This document shows, one piece after another, positions 1 to 11,941 of a stretch of DNA of 64,000 bases. A model generated the notes under the pieces. It was not told the DNA's origin and ran no database searches. It was given only the letters and a program-made list of their open reading frames with translations. Each line of letters opens with the position of its first letter. Within the stretch, counting starts at the first letter, position 1. Location: positions 28,226,001 through 28,290,000 of the forward strand of contig NC_135367.1 of assembly GCF_051622035.1 (NCBI RefSeq), given 5' to 3'. Both the position numbers and the translations under genes were made by a program. The DNA is from Arctopsyche grandis. Taxonomy: Eukaryota > Arthropoda > Insecta > Trichoptera > Hydropsychidae.

Positions 1-17
1 CAGCGTGAACTCAAAAC

Positions 18-510
18 CAGCAGCGTGGTCTAGTGGTGAGTGTTGTATTCTTTCGTGCAAGGTGTCACGGGTTCGATTCACAGTAGAGTCTCGTTGTTGG
101 CCAGACCTTGGTTTGTCGAGATCGATCGGTTCTTATCAGAATTTGCCAATTTTTCTGATTTTCATTAAAACGGTTCTTGTAAAGTTGGCTTTTCCTATCC
201 AATCTTTTATTGCAAACCTTGAGTTATTGTTATATCTCAGATTTCTCTCCATATATGTATGTCTCTGTGGATGATTATTGAATGTAAAAGTTCGTATTGT
301 TACATGAAAAATGTTATTGTTCGTCTTGTTTACGATGTTTGTATTGTTTGACAATAGATGTCAGGTGTAATATTATGTGTATTTAATAAATGTAATTTAT
401 GATTTCTCGAGTCTTAATCTGTTTAGCACACTCGCCACTTTGGAGCAATCTGTTAGGCGAGTGTACATGATTAATTGAAATAAAATAAATAAAAATAAAA
501 AACTAACAAA
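18..510 (+). mobile_element. tRNA-derived SINE, full-length copy
   Basis: A tRNA-like head carries an A-box-like GTGGTCTAGTGG (25-36) and a B box GGGTTCGATTC (69-79). A core follows (about 118-200) that recurs in every other SINE copy of this window. Near the 3' end, ACACTCGCC (428-436) and GGCGAGTGT (456-464) form a perfect 9-bp stem around a 19-nt loop containing ACTTTGGAGCAATCTGTTA. An A-rich tail of ATAAATAAA type closes the element. The 3' end resembles the tail of the LINE fragment at 2.6-3.3 kb, which suggests mobilisation by that LINE type. Confidence 0.8.
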
Positions 511-1732
511 AAATAAAAGTCAAATTCTACCGACCGCTATACGCACAAACAATGTTGTGTTTTATGACCAAAATGCAAAGCGAAACTGAAATTAAATATA
601 ATCGACCATCGTGAGTTGAGTGGGGGGGGGGGGGGTGAATGCGATAGCATTTAAATTTTACGTAATAATTTATTTGTTGACGATGAAATAATTTATTCTG
701 ACTGTAAAAAGACATTAATTTTACAGGCATTTTTGCGGTGTATTGTCTAGGCTAATTTATTAGGGGTTAAAATGTATTTCTCAACCTCCCAGATAAGTTT
801 TTTGAAGTCACTTTTTTGGATCCGAAATTGTAGTTTGATCTGATCAAATTAAATCACGATAGATTGAGTCACGAGTATTGGATTTTATATTTATTTTATT
901 TGAATAAAGATAATATTATACATAGAGTTGGTTCGCTATCAGTTGGACCGTTGCGGTTTTTATTCCGGCCACGTTTCAAGACAATCAGAACGAGTTAATT
1001 ACAACAGCAAAAATCTAATAGAGGTTCTATGACGTCACAGCGTCGAGGGAAATATATAATTTTCGGGTCAAATTTCCATTTTTCCTCTGTGTGAAAGAAA
1101 TCATCTTGATCACGTTTTGCATAGTATACGATAGACATACTAAATACGTTTATATGTATATACATAGGATGAGACGGCGATGAAAGTATTCCGAATTTTG
1201 CTAACGACCCATCAAATATTTGTTTTCGCCGTTACCGACTTCAAATTGAATATTCGATACGCGCTTTTCCGAGCGGGCAGAGGAGGCTGGAGGGCGAAAG
1301 GGCGTCGTGTAAGTCGAGCTTAAGGAAAATCGATGCGTTTGATTTAATATTCCGTACGGCTCGCGTTAGTGCTCATAATTTTGGCAACAAAGGGTGCAAG
1401 AGCACACTTTTGCTTCTGATTATTCACAAATCTAGGTCAAATACGAAAAATAATATTGTAACTGTGGGTATTTTCCGTTCGCTGGGAAATAATAGTCGCG
1501 TTGTAAACGATACACGGACGAATGATTTCGAAACCCTGTTGGGAAATCGTTTTTTCATTTTTTATTTAATGAAATATCGTCGAATTTTCATGCATGTACT
1601 GTGGTAAAGTATTTTTTTTAGGGAAAGAAATAAAGTAGTTTCAACATTATCAACGAAACAAAATCAAATTAGGTCAATAAATAAATCAAATATCGGCATG
1701 ATTATTTGAATGCAAAACTTAGGCAATGATTG
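511..1732. other. no gene seen; poly-G tract
   Basis: I see no coding potential or repeat family here. A run of 14 G lies at 622-635. The part around 1,020-1,410 is richer in GC than its surroundings and looks single-copy within this window. Confidence 0.4.
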
Positions 1733-1925
1733 ACATAATATTGAATAAAATCCAGTGCACTCAAGTGTATGTACAACGTTTTATGCTCGGCTGTTAACTT
1801 GAAAACAAAACACGAGAGATATTTGAATGGCAATGGAGTTATAAGACCAGTGAAAAGTTGACAGGAGAAGTGCTCAAATGGTATGCAAGAGAGTGGAAAA
1901 GTCCACAAGTGAAATGCGTGGAAAA
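1733..1925 (+). mobile_element. RTE-type LINE relic, 3' coding region
   Basis: This stretch matches, with many changes, the 3' coding part of the RTE insertion at 10.6-11.9 kb read in sense. Both share the motif AAATCCA-TGCACTCAA and, further on, a block around GAAGTGCT-AATGGTA followed by GAGAG-TG-AAAAG. The frame is broken, so this is an old short fragment. The identification rests on by-eye comparison inside the window. Confidence 0.5.
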
Positions 1926-2605
1926 TATGTGGGGTTATATGAACAAATGCTGCTCAGAACACTAAGAATTGTAACATTTTGAAGGGGATTTCATAAGATG
2001 AGCAACTTTCGCAAATGATAATGATCGTTGAATACATTTTTAAACCTGAATCTGATATTCCAACAGCTTAGAGTTAAATGTATTATGTATAATGCAATGT
2101 ATAAACAACTTGCTTGGTTTCAATTTTGAAAATTAATTCATTTAATACTTAAATTATGTTCCCTTTATTTATTCGTATATGTTGAATATAATACAAGGTG
2201 GAAAATATATAAAAACTGGATCATTACAATATCACGTCACCTGTGGAGATTTTTAACATGCAAATTAGCATTTTCGAGGCAAGAAGGGAAGAGAAGGTAT
2301 TTTAAGGTTTCTTAAATTATAAAAAAACCAATATAAAGTGTTATTTTTACAAGGTTTTTCTTAGTTTCAATTCAACAATCGGTCTGATGAAATTCTTTCA
2401 ACTCTTCCGATTGCCTTGAAACTTTGCCATTTTGTAAAGTTTAGCCGCCGATAGAGATTTCAATTGCTAGTAGCCTTGTTTGTTTGACTTTTCGCCCCCC
2501 ACTCGTTCTATCAGATTTTAATTTATTTTTTTTTAATTTGCATTACAAGCTCTCATTATATCTCATATATATTTTTACTTCACTAAGTGAATATATTATA
2601 CATAT
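1926..2605. other. no gene seen
   Basis: AT-rich sequence with no recognisable gene or repeat apart from simple A/T runs. Confidence 0.35.
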
Positions 2606-3296
2606 ATGCTTGGATTTGTTTTGTGCAATGCTCACTACTTCCAAGATCCAAGTATAATGGTGTTGTTTTATTGTTCGCTTGTCCGAAGCATATTAGAGTT
2701 TGGGTCTGTAATTTGGAGTCCCACTGAAATTAAATTCTCTCTCTTGATAGAAAGAATTCAAAAAAAGTTCCATAAATGCTTTTATATGAGGAAATATAAA
2801 TATTACCCCTATTTATTTCCCACCGCCTTTTTCCAAGGTATGCTAGGCTTTGACTCACTATCTTCGAGAATAATTATTGCCATTTCCAAATATTTCTTTG
2901 GAATATTAAAGGAAAGAATTGACAACCCTTCGCTTTTATTTGAATTAAAATTTTCGGCGCCTGAATGTGGTAGAGCTTTGCGTCATCATTTACTTTTCCA
3001 AACTATTCCTGCGAAAACGACTGCTTTCAATAACTCGTCTCTTGTAAAGGCTTTCCGGTTCCTTAATTTGATAAATAAACATTTGGACCTGTTCAATTGT
3101 CATGTTGATGAGATGGTCAGTGTCATGAGATTCAACACAAGTCTATTTGAATGAGATGAATGATTGTTTATTTTTTTTTTTTCTTTTTTTGTAAGATTGG
3201 TTTGACACTTTGGGACAACCTGTCAGGTCAGATTGTTGATATTATTATTATTATTATTATATTTAATAATATTTAAATAAATAAAAAATGAATGTT
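2606..3296 (+). mobile_element. 5'-truncated jockey/CR1-like LINE, C-terminal RT region and 3' tail
   Basis: An open frame at 2606-3154 (about 180 codons) encodes the region after the reverse transcriptase fingers and palm. It includes the pattern YCSLVRSILEFGSVIWSP, typical of insect non-LTR elements and close to VRSHLEFASIIWSP in the 37.6-kb LINE. No catalytic YADD box is present, so the copy is dead. The 3' UTR has a T-rich run and a possible stem-loop around ACTTTGGGACAACCTGTCAG near 3,208-3,235. It then has an ATT microsatellite and an AATAAATAAA tail. The tail block resembles that of the SINE at the start of the window. Confidence 0.75.
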
Positions 3297-4869
3297 AAAA
3301 TGTTTATATCATAATGTTGATAATTCGATATGCGTGCTATGGCCAAAATGCTAATTTTTTGACGTTTCTCCGAATGAACCAGTCGATTTTTGTTTTCTAC
3401 TGTCTGATTTTGGCTTTTCAGCTTGATTATGGACTGAGAGCGTCTATTCGAAACTGCCATATTTTACAAGAAAGTTTGGCTTAAAGGACTGTCAGTTTAC
3501 AAACATTTTTGTAGGCTTAGTCTTTTATATATGTATATAATATATAGATTTAAATAAAACAGACCCAATTGATATGCGTTCGTTTTTTCTTTTTATATTC
3601 AATTGAATATTTCGGCGCTTTCACTGGGGGGTGTACCGGGTCCTTTACTCGGCAATATTATTCTTAATTTCATAAAGAATCACCGGCAGCGACACAATGC
3701 ACACCTCATCCATCTTGGCCGACATCTGCCTGGCGTTTTTCCATTGAGCCCGCTGTGAAGCCTCACACCACGGATCGGCCCGAATTCAATGGAAATTCGA
3801 CCGAAACTTCGGCGACGAAGAAAAGTGGAAAAGTTTCGCGCGGGGGACCTCCGCAGAGAGAGGAAAAAAAGTGCGGAAAATCGTCGCGCGCACCGAAAGT
3901 GAAATTCACCAAAAGGCACAAAGGCATAATTGAAACACCCCTGAACATCCCCTTTTCATCCACACACCCCACCCCCCCCTTCTTTTTCGACTCGACACAC
4001 ATATACGTTGTAAATCAAGCGTCGATAATGCTAAGCCCATAGCTCGTTACGAGATTGGCGTATGGGTGGAAAAGTGTGGGGGGGGGGTGTGAGAAAAATC
4101 ATCCCCGGCGGGGTTTTTCCGATCGCGGTCGACCCGGGTAATGCAACCTTTCATGTTTATCAATCTCCGCTTTATGAAAACAGCTTCCCATTAGGAGCTA
4201 TCTGCGTTCATTACGCTCGCTCTCGCGAACATAATCGCTTTTTAAAACACGCGTAAACTTGACGTCGATAATTCCGAAATTATATTGTGTATATTCAGCG
4301 GGCGAAAAAAAAACGACTGGGTCGATTATTTTCCGTTAAACGATACGATACGCCTGAAAAAAATCGCTTTGGACTTTAATCTACGTGTTTTTATGTCAAG
4401 TTAAATGGCTGTTTGTTTGATATACCCAAGTAAAAGAGAGTCTTGGGTATATCAAATGAAAGAAGATTGAACTGTATATTATAAGTTTATAGTATACATA
4501 AGATTACAATTTAAAACTTTATCTTTAATTAATGTATACCTTAGACCGTATATTGCCTTTAGCTCCAACAATATACTAAGCTCGAGCAACGCCGGTTAGC
4601 CAAATTAGTGTGTATATTCATATGAAGTAAACACTAAAATTATTACATAATATACATTTTACAGTAGAATTGTGATTCATACTTTTTTTTTGAAAAAGCT
4701 ACCTAATGTTTCAATTTGAACAAATCTGTAATACGTTGAATAGATTTATGGTATTTCAGATTCAGAACTTTTACAATATTGTGGCTTAATTATTGTATAA
4801 AAGCTTTCGATAATTAGGTGTGTTATAAAACAAAAAGAAATAATCACATTTTACAAGTAAATGTGATCG
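3297..4869. other. no gene seen; GC-richer island
   Basis: About 3,600-4,260 is clearly richer in GC and CpG than its surroundings. It has short overlapping ORFs on both strands that resemble no protein I know. It may be regulatory or conserved non-coding DNA. The remainder is AT-rich and holds the hairpin listed separately. Confidence 0.35.
4416..4456. repeat. perfect 15-bp inverted repeat, 11-nt loop
   Basis: TTTGATATACCCAAG (4416-4430) is followed after 11 nt by its exact reverse complement CTTGGGTATATCAAA (4442-4456). The stem is perfect. No repeat family boundary was recognised here. The stem is too short for a typical pre-miRNA. Confidence 0.85.
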
Positions 4870-5215
4870 TCTTTTATTAACATATACTTATTTTATTTTA
4901 AACTTATAACAGAAAACCCCAATGCTACTTTCTGGCCAGAAGCATTGTACTTTCGGTACATATTATACGAAGTAAATACATATCAATTAACACCCACACA
5001 GACATCTATTTGAGCTTTGTGAGAAAATGGGTAAGGTTGCCAATTTATTGGAACCGTTTCAATGAAAATCAGATAAATTGGCAAACTCTGATAGGAAACG
5101 ATCGACATAGAGTCACAAATGCAAGGTCTTGACAGCAGAAAACAGTGGGATTTGAATCCGTGACCACTTTGTTCAAAGCATGATATACTAATAACTATTA
5201 TAGAATATTATATTT
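4870..5215 (-). mobile_element. tRNA-derived SINE, minus strand
   Basis: Read on the minus strand, a tRNA-like head ends in a B-box-like element with GTGGTCACGGATTC (near 5,150-5,165). The shared core with GATCGTTTCCTATCAGAG and CCAATTTATCTGATTTTC follows (about 5,050-5,110). Downstream is a short inverted repeat, AATGCT...AGCATT, near 4,920-4,950, then an A-rich tail. The part between core and tail is shorter than in the full-length copies, so an internal deletion is likely. Confidence 0.7.
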
Positions 5216-8200
5216 TGTACGTACACACACGTATATTTTGTGAATAATTCAATTGGAATATAAAATACTTCAATCAAACTTTTTTTACAAAATTGATTGA
5301 ATATTTTGTTACGAAATACGAAATTATTTGAGATAATAGTTTATTTTTGTTATAAATTTCCAAGAATACAAGGCTGTATTTTTGTATGAAACTTGATGTT
5401 TTTACACATATTATGTATGCTTGTATGTACATATGTATTCATTTGATTTTCTAAATGATTTATAAAACGTTTAATTTTGTACATTTCGATTTATGTTGCA
5501 ATTTTCTAATTGTGTTATTTATTGCTCAATATATTTTCAGTGTCGTAAAATTCAGTGTAAAGTTTAAAATGGCTTCGTTTTATTTAGGTTAAAGATTTAC
5601 AACGCTTTGACAACGTCGACGTGTCGTAAAGTAGCCAGGGAAGAGTGAGCTTTTCGTCATTACGTCACAACGTCATTTTCTTTCACTTTTGGGGGACGGA
5701 AAAGCGCGTGGCAGGAGAGGGAGCTTTTCGCGCTTTCCCTCATTCACTTACCGACGTTTTATCTTAGACCATTAGCGTTTTTGGCCGTTTTTCCATCCCT
5801 CCCTTGACGTCTAGGTGAGATACGTCCACGTCGCATATCTTCAACGTTGACACTTCAACTTCACTTATTTTCCAACGGCGTCCAAGAAAAGAAAAGAACT
5901 TCGACGAAAGAACGAACGAACGGACGGACGGGAGTTTTTTCTTATTCGTTTTCCATTCTAGTCCTCGACTTCTTCATACGGCTGTAAACTGAGCGAGCAT
6001 TCTATTGTCATTAGCATGAGAATAAGACTGGTGACAAATGTACGAATGAGATTCTCTTGCCGCGAAAATGGAAGTGAAGAGCGAAACTCTAGCCTACCAT
6101 TACGTTGATTTAACTGCCAAGTGTAATTTTAGCATTTTGAATATTCACTAGTATTATTCATCGTTTAAAATTTCCGTATTCAATGCATAGTAATTACTTA
6201 TACGGGAGATTGAATTGTGATAAACAACAACGAAAATATATGCAATCGGATAAAACAATTGGAAATACGGTCAATTGAACTGATAGTAAAATAACGTATC
6301 GCATGCGTTCCGAATAGTCATTAGTCTAATTGGTTTCGGTGACTGTGGAAAATCGGGAAAAAAAACTACCATTTTGCGGCAGATGAAAGATCAATCAACG
6401 TAAAAGCATTGGCCCAATCATATTAGTTAAAAAAATATTTAATATGGTATATAGTAATAAAAAAGTATGATATTATTAGGCTTAATGTTTTGAGGTATAT
6501 TTTTCTAAAATTCGAAAGTACTTATATACATATATTTACAAATGCATCTATTTATGAATATATACATATCTTTATATATATATATACTTTATAGTGAAGT
6601 TTTTTTTTACATTACCTTAAAAAACTTTACTTTTTCAAGTGTTATGTTTTTGAAATATATTCATTTCAGTAAGAATTATTTCATAATTTTCCTATGAAGT
6701 AAGCTTTTCAAAACTTTCTTTACATGCATAGGCTTCAAATGGTATTTTATTATAATATACATATGTACAGATATGCACATATTCAAAATTGGATCTAAAA
6801 ATGAAAACTGATATCTTGTAATCGATAAATAATTTTATTCGATATTGTATTTCTTCAAAATCAGAAGTTTTCCCCTCACATTATTTAATATCCGTTTTGG
6901 TGATGAAATTGCTTGCTTTGGCTTTCAAACCACAAATTCGGTTAACATTACCTTATAAAAGCTCCATAATTGAGATTGTCTTTTGAAATTATAAATTAAA
7001 AAATATTCCTCACCATCTCTGGCTTCTTTTTGAAGAAAACCTTTTGACCTAAGCCCTACAAAGGCTTGTACCAAAAGCTAAACATTTTTTTCAAATTGTG
7101 TTTTATGCTAATTTTAACGTAGAAAATTAAGACGAGCACATTGAGGCTGAAAAATTAATGATATTTTTTTAATCTCAGTTAACGTAGGTATTCACCCGGT
7201 TTAAACTTTTTCAACCCTTAAACCGCATCTCGAGAAAAATTCTTATTAGGTTAGTAGGGCGCAGCAGGTTTTGTGTGTGATATAAGGGGGCTGGAGGGAT
7301 TATTGATCATTTTATGCAGGGAAATTTATGGCCGAGTAATGAATAGGGGGTGAATAGCTTCCGTGAAAGGAAAATCGCGGGACAAAAGTTTTCACGCCGT
7401 TCCCGGTTTTTCCCGTGGAAAACGTACCACAAGTAGCGCTGGGGATACTCCACGGTTGATTTATGCGCTCTCTCGCGAATGTACACGTTGATTGTGTGAA
7501 AATACAAAACAAAGCACATCTCAAAGGAATTTTCCATTAAGTGAAAAACCTATTTTCTTTTGAGGCGAAATTTTATTCCGCGTTTACGCTGATACCGGAA
7601 ATTGTTTGCAAAATATAGGCAAATATTTATATTTTGCTCGCACACCCCCCTCCTCTAACCCAGATAGAATAGGGATCGTTCCAAAAAAGACAAATCTCCT
7701 TCACCTTCCGCACTGGTGTCGTTATTTATCGCCGTACTAATTAGCCGGGCTCGAGATTTATCCACGACTTTAATAAATGGTCAGACTGTTTGCCAACGCG
7801 ATATTTCTCCAAATAAAACGCTCATTCCGAGGGATAAAAGCTTTAAGGTTATATTTAATTACATAGGAAATGTGTTTCGGACGTATAAAGGTTATTTAAC
7901 CGAAGCATGCGATTTCAAATTTAAACCTTTCCAATTGAAAAAAAAGTCCATTGCCAGTATTTTCAGGTCTAAACTTGTGCTGCTAGATTTTTCAGTTAAA
8001 CCAGCTGCACACTAGTGCCAAACTCCATAGAGAAAGTTCTCCGTTCATAAGCTACCTAGTTACAGGACTTTGATAAAGTGATTTTTGCGGCGTCGAAAGA
8101 GGAAGTGAAATACAAAAAAAAAATGTAACGGCTTTAAAGTAGATGAAAAGTCAAACCACGTCTGATGAATTCTCTGGAACTGCATCATGCCGATTTTCCA

Positions 8201-8984
8201 TCTAAAAGTTTCCCTCGTTTCATATTATATTTAATAATATTAACTATATGAGTCGAGGCATGGTTTGGGGTAATCTGGAGAAGTGAAGCAAATTAGGTAC
8301 GTCTCTATCATTTTTATCTTGACGTGAAAACCCGAGAGAATGTCGGAAAATCGGGGTCTTTGATAAGTTCGTGTGACAGCAGGATTATCCGATTCAGACT
8401 ACGAAAGGTTTATCATTAACGGTAAACCGTGTGCAAAGTTTTCCTTATACAAAGCCTCGGGCGGTGAAAGTTTTCACTTGGATACTATGAAAATACATGT
8501 CTATGAAAACATATCATACACATACGAAAAGCAGCATGAGTTATTTTTAAAATAATCTGATCGATACTGAAAGTTCCAGGCTAATTTTCATGGTTTTATA
8601 GTTGCGGTTGGTTATATTTGTGAATTCAATTAAACAGAAGCGACTTTCTCGGCTTTCTATTAGAAGTTTTAGAATGTTTGCATCCGCCTTTTGTTAAACT
8701 GAAAGAACTTTTCTTCTCAATATGCCGCAAAGGTACAAGTTTTAAAACTGTTTTTAAAAGTTACATTCGCTCTGAATAGTTTTAATCAAAGCGCTTATTC
8801 CTCCCTGTTTATTAGCTTTGCGCTTTTATTTTTTTGTAAATCAATTATTTGCTGCTATTAAACATGATATTCACAATTTTTATTATAGTAAAAATATATG
8901 TTTATAATATTATAAAGTTATTGCAAATAATTTAAATAAAAAGAATTATTGACATAATATGAATTGTTCGGTATGTATAATTGT
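5216..8984. other. no gene seen; two GC-richer stretches
   Basis: No coding region or repeat family was recognised. About 5,620-6,000 and 7,200-8,500 are GC-richer. At 5,790-5,820 a pyrimidine-rich tract ending in AG runs straight into GTGAGA; this is a weaker version of the splice-site arrangement found at 9,011. Short ORFs here look like chance. Confidence 0.35.
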
Positions 8985-9070
8985 TAATAAATTTTTATTT
9001 TCTCTTTGCAGGTAAGTCAACTTACAATATTCTTCCTATCGGCTGCATAATTTTTTATTTTAAAGTAAGT
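8985..9070 (+). other. candidate recursive splice site (ratchet point) with downstream 5' splice site
   Basis: A pyrimidine tract ending TTTTCTCTTTGCAG (AG at 9010-9011) is joined directly to GTAAGT (9012-9017). This is the form of insect recursive splice sites, where a 3' splice site regenerates a 5' splice site with no exon between. A second strong donor, AAA|GTAAGTG at 9065-9070, would define a 53-nt recursive exon, as expected for exon definition at such sites. Neighbouring sequence has no coding match. A similar site occurs at 30,374 on the same strand. Confidence 0.6.
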
Positions 9071-9212
9071 GTTTCACTTTTAAAGCTTAAATCATCAAAA
9101 ATAAATAAATTTTTAAATAAAATGAAGATATTTTGTTAGCGATAATTTCTATTTTGTTAACCACACAAGTTTTGTTTTGGGAGTATTTTGATGATTTATC
9201 TCGAAAAATATC

Positions 9213-9970
9213 ATTTTTACATACCTCCTTTACGTTTCACATGGCTTTCGTGTCAGTGGTTATTTTTATCTCTTATCCGATCGTTTTCATACTTTGCCAT
9301 ATTGCTCATTTTGGTCATCAATATGCGTTAATGTATCGTCTGTCAATTCGTTGGAGATAAAATTTCGTATACAACGCGTTTTAAACACGTGTAAAGTAAA
9401 TCTCCCTGACGTTTAATAAGCGTTCGTCCCGTATCTTCCAAGCTGTTCGTCTTGATACGGCGATATAAAATTTTTATTGTTTAAACGCCTATAATTCACT
9501 CTATATTTTATGAAATTTGCTCTATTGGTTCTCGTTATCTCTAATATATAAATATTTATAGTTTTAACTCTCATATGTATATATAAATTTCAAATTTTGA
9601 GTGTAGCTTCTTGTAGGGTAATACACGATATATATATATTGATTTATGGCCAAAGATGTCAAATCTGACATTTCACGGCTAAAAGTATATCTCTTCACGG
9701 AGTTTTATCTGCGAGATAAGTATTCAATAAGAAGTTATGTTGTATCTAATTGTTAATATGATTTACAATAAGCTTACATACATTTAGTTTTTTACAATAA
9801 GCTTACATACATACAATTAGTTCAATAGCTACCCATAACCTCAAATTGCATTGTTTATTTCTCCAAAACAAACTTTCTAATCAATATAAGCTACACATGT
9901 ACACAGATCAAACAGTGATAGTTTTATTTTTAGTTATCAGCTGATTTATTGAATGCTTCAATTAAACTGA
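9213..9970 (+). repeat. dispersed repeat Y, long form
   Basis: It begins near ACATACCTCCTTTACGTTTC and carries a core with CCGATCGTTTTCATACTTTG and CATTTTGGTCATCAATAT. These motifs recur at about 41.3 kb (reverse), 43.2 kb (reverse) and 63.2 kb (forward). The 3' half (about 9,640-9,965) matches the reverse copy at 40.97-41.2 kb, including ACATAACTTCTTATTGAATA. No terminal inverted repeats or ORF were seen. A small internal duplication of TTACAATAAGCTTACATACA lies near 9,765-9,810. Class unknown. Confidence 0.65.
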
Positions 9971-10574
9971 ATAATTTTAGGATAAATTAATCTAAATTTT
10001 TCGAATATACAGGTGTATGTTTATACCTTAGTAAATTTATTGGATTTCAAAGAACTAATAGGTTCTTATGATAAAATAATATACTTTTGATCATAAATTT
10101 TAATATTTATAGGTCATGTGATATTTATTTAATGTTAATTTTAAGTGTTTTTAAGAGGGCTGGACACCAACGCCTTGTCCATACAAACATATTACACTTC
10201 TCCCTTCCTCAATTATGGGATTAGAGAAATTATTTTTTAGTAGGCTATGGATATCTACTATAGGCATGTTTTTTTTTTTTTTTTTTTTTTTTTGATTAAT
10301 TATTTTTTAAAGGAGCTAGGAGCCACCAAACATCTATAAAATCACCTCGTTTTTACACCCACGAAAAGAGTCCAGCGTGCTAATTTAACGGTTGATTTTT
10401 AAAAAAATACGAAGACACAAACATAGAAAATATCTTTCTCTTACCGATGATGAATTTATTTTGTAATTTTTCAAGTTTCGGGGGAGAAAACTAGAGAATA
10501 CGAAACTTCAATATTTTCGATTTAAAATATGTATTATCTGGTTGAGTCGCAACTGTCGCATTCACTTGATATAT

Positions 10575-11941
10575 CATCATCATCATCATCATCATTTACA
10601 GCCACTCACCATCCACTGCTGGATGAAGGCCTCTCCAACACGTTTCCACCCGTCTCTGTTTTGCTCAACACTCATCCATCTCACCCCGCACATTTTCCTA
10701 ATTTCGTTCACCCATCTTCCTTGCGGTCTTCCTTTTACCCTTTTGCATTCTCTCGGGTACCATTCAAGCACTTCTTTTGTCCACCTTTCGTCCATCCTCC
10801 TAGCTACGTGACCCGCCCATTGCCATTTCAATCTCTTCACTCTATCCACTATGTCCACTACTCTTGTCATACTTCTCACCCACGTGTTCCGCTTTCTGTC
10901 TTTCCTCGTTATGCCAAGCATACAGAGCTCTATACTTCTTTGAGTGCATTGGATTTTATGTAGCATCTCGGTGTTCAGTGTCCAAGTTTCACATCCATAC
11001 GTCATCACTGGCAAAACGCATTGATCAAAGATCTTTTTCTTCAGGCAGAGTGGCATTTTTGATTTAAAAACAGCATTCATCCGTCCAAATGCACTCCATC
11101 CTAATTTCATACATCTTTTTATCTCTTCATCTTGACTACCAGACATGTCAATTATTTGACCTAAATATTAATAATTATTTACTACTTCTACTGGTTTATC
11201 ATCTAATGGGATGCTATCAGGCATGCAATAACTATTGAACATTAGTTTGGTCTTATCTACGTTAATTTTTAATCCTACTTTTCTACTTTCCCTGTCCAGC
11301 TGTGTTAGTCTGTTAAGTAGGTCAGCTGAATCACGAGCTATTAAAACTATATCATCTGCAAACCGAAGGTGACTCAAGAAGCGACCGTTGATGCTTACTC
11401 CGGCTTTGTCCCATTCCAAGTTCCTTAAAACTCCCTCAAGCACCGCATTGAATAACTTGGGCGAGATTGTATCTCCTTGTCTTACTCCTTTTCCTATGCT
11501 AAATCTATCTGTACCTGAAAAAATTTTAACCGAAGCTGTGGCATTCTTATATATTGCAGCTAACAGCCCCACATAGGGTTCCGGTATTCCCTGTGTTTGT
11601 AGAGCGTTAAGTACTGCATTGTGGCTCACTGTATCGAAGGCTTTCTCATAATCGACGAACCCTAGGCACAATGGCCGTTGATATTCGTTGGCGCGTTCGA
11701 TTAGTTCGCCAACTACTTGGAGGTGATCCATTGTGCTGAAATTTGCCCTAAATCCTGCCTGTTCTATAGGTTGGTTCTCGTCGAGGATATTCTTCAGCCT
11801 TTCTGTAATAACCTTCGTGAAGAGCTTGTAGACCGCTGAAAGTAAACTAATGGGTCGGTAGTTCTTGATATCGCTTTTATCATCTTTTTTGTGTATTAAG
11901 ATGATAGTTGCGTTATTCCATCCTTCTGGTATAGCTTGGTT
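10575..11941 (-). mobile_element. 5'-truncated RTE-clade LINE insertion
   Basis: The insertion is bounded by an 11-bp target-site duplication ACTTGATATAT (10564-10574 and 11942-11952), inside the TTAA MITE. On the minus strand it ends in a (TGA/ATG)n-type trinucleotide tail (10575-10598 on plus), as RTE elements often do. Its 5' end is truncated within the RT domain, near the motif IPEGWNNATIILIHKK. The endonuclease and the RT start are missing. Confidence 0.9.
10592..11941 (-). pseudogene. RTE reverse transcriptase fragment with one nonsense codon
   Basis: The frame reads through RT motifs in order: KNYRPISLLS, the first catalytic block VDYEKAFDTVSH, RQGDTISPKLF, and the second catalytic block LRFADDIVLI. 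The RTE C-terminal region follows, with MTYGCETWTL and WAGHVARR, ending WMVSGCK. One in-frame TAA at 11168-11170 (in the pattern NNY-stop-YLGQ) interrupts it; the same frame resumes immediately on the other side. The N-terminal residues of the longest ORF (before about 11,941) are host MITE sequence, not RT. The copy is truncated and not functional, but recent enough to keep its frame. Confidence 0.88.

Noticed and set aside
18-95. Functional tRNA gene
   Set aside because: A and B boxes are present, but no proper cloverleaf is apparent, and it is fused to the repeated SINE core.
5790-5822. Recursive splice site (GTCTAG|GTGAGA)
   Set aside because: The pyrimidine tract is reasonable but the donor is weaker and there is no supporting downstream donor; kept only as a note.
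7307-7537. Overlapping minus-strand ORFs in the 7.3-7.5 kb GC-richer stretch
   Set aside because: Two frames are open over the same bases with no known domain.
10529-10963. Plus-strand ORF of 144 codons rich in S, H and P
   Set aside because: It is the antisense shadow of the RTE reverse transcriptase and its trinucleotide tail.
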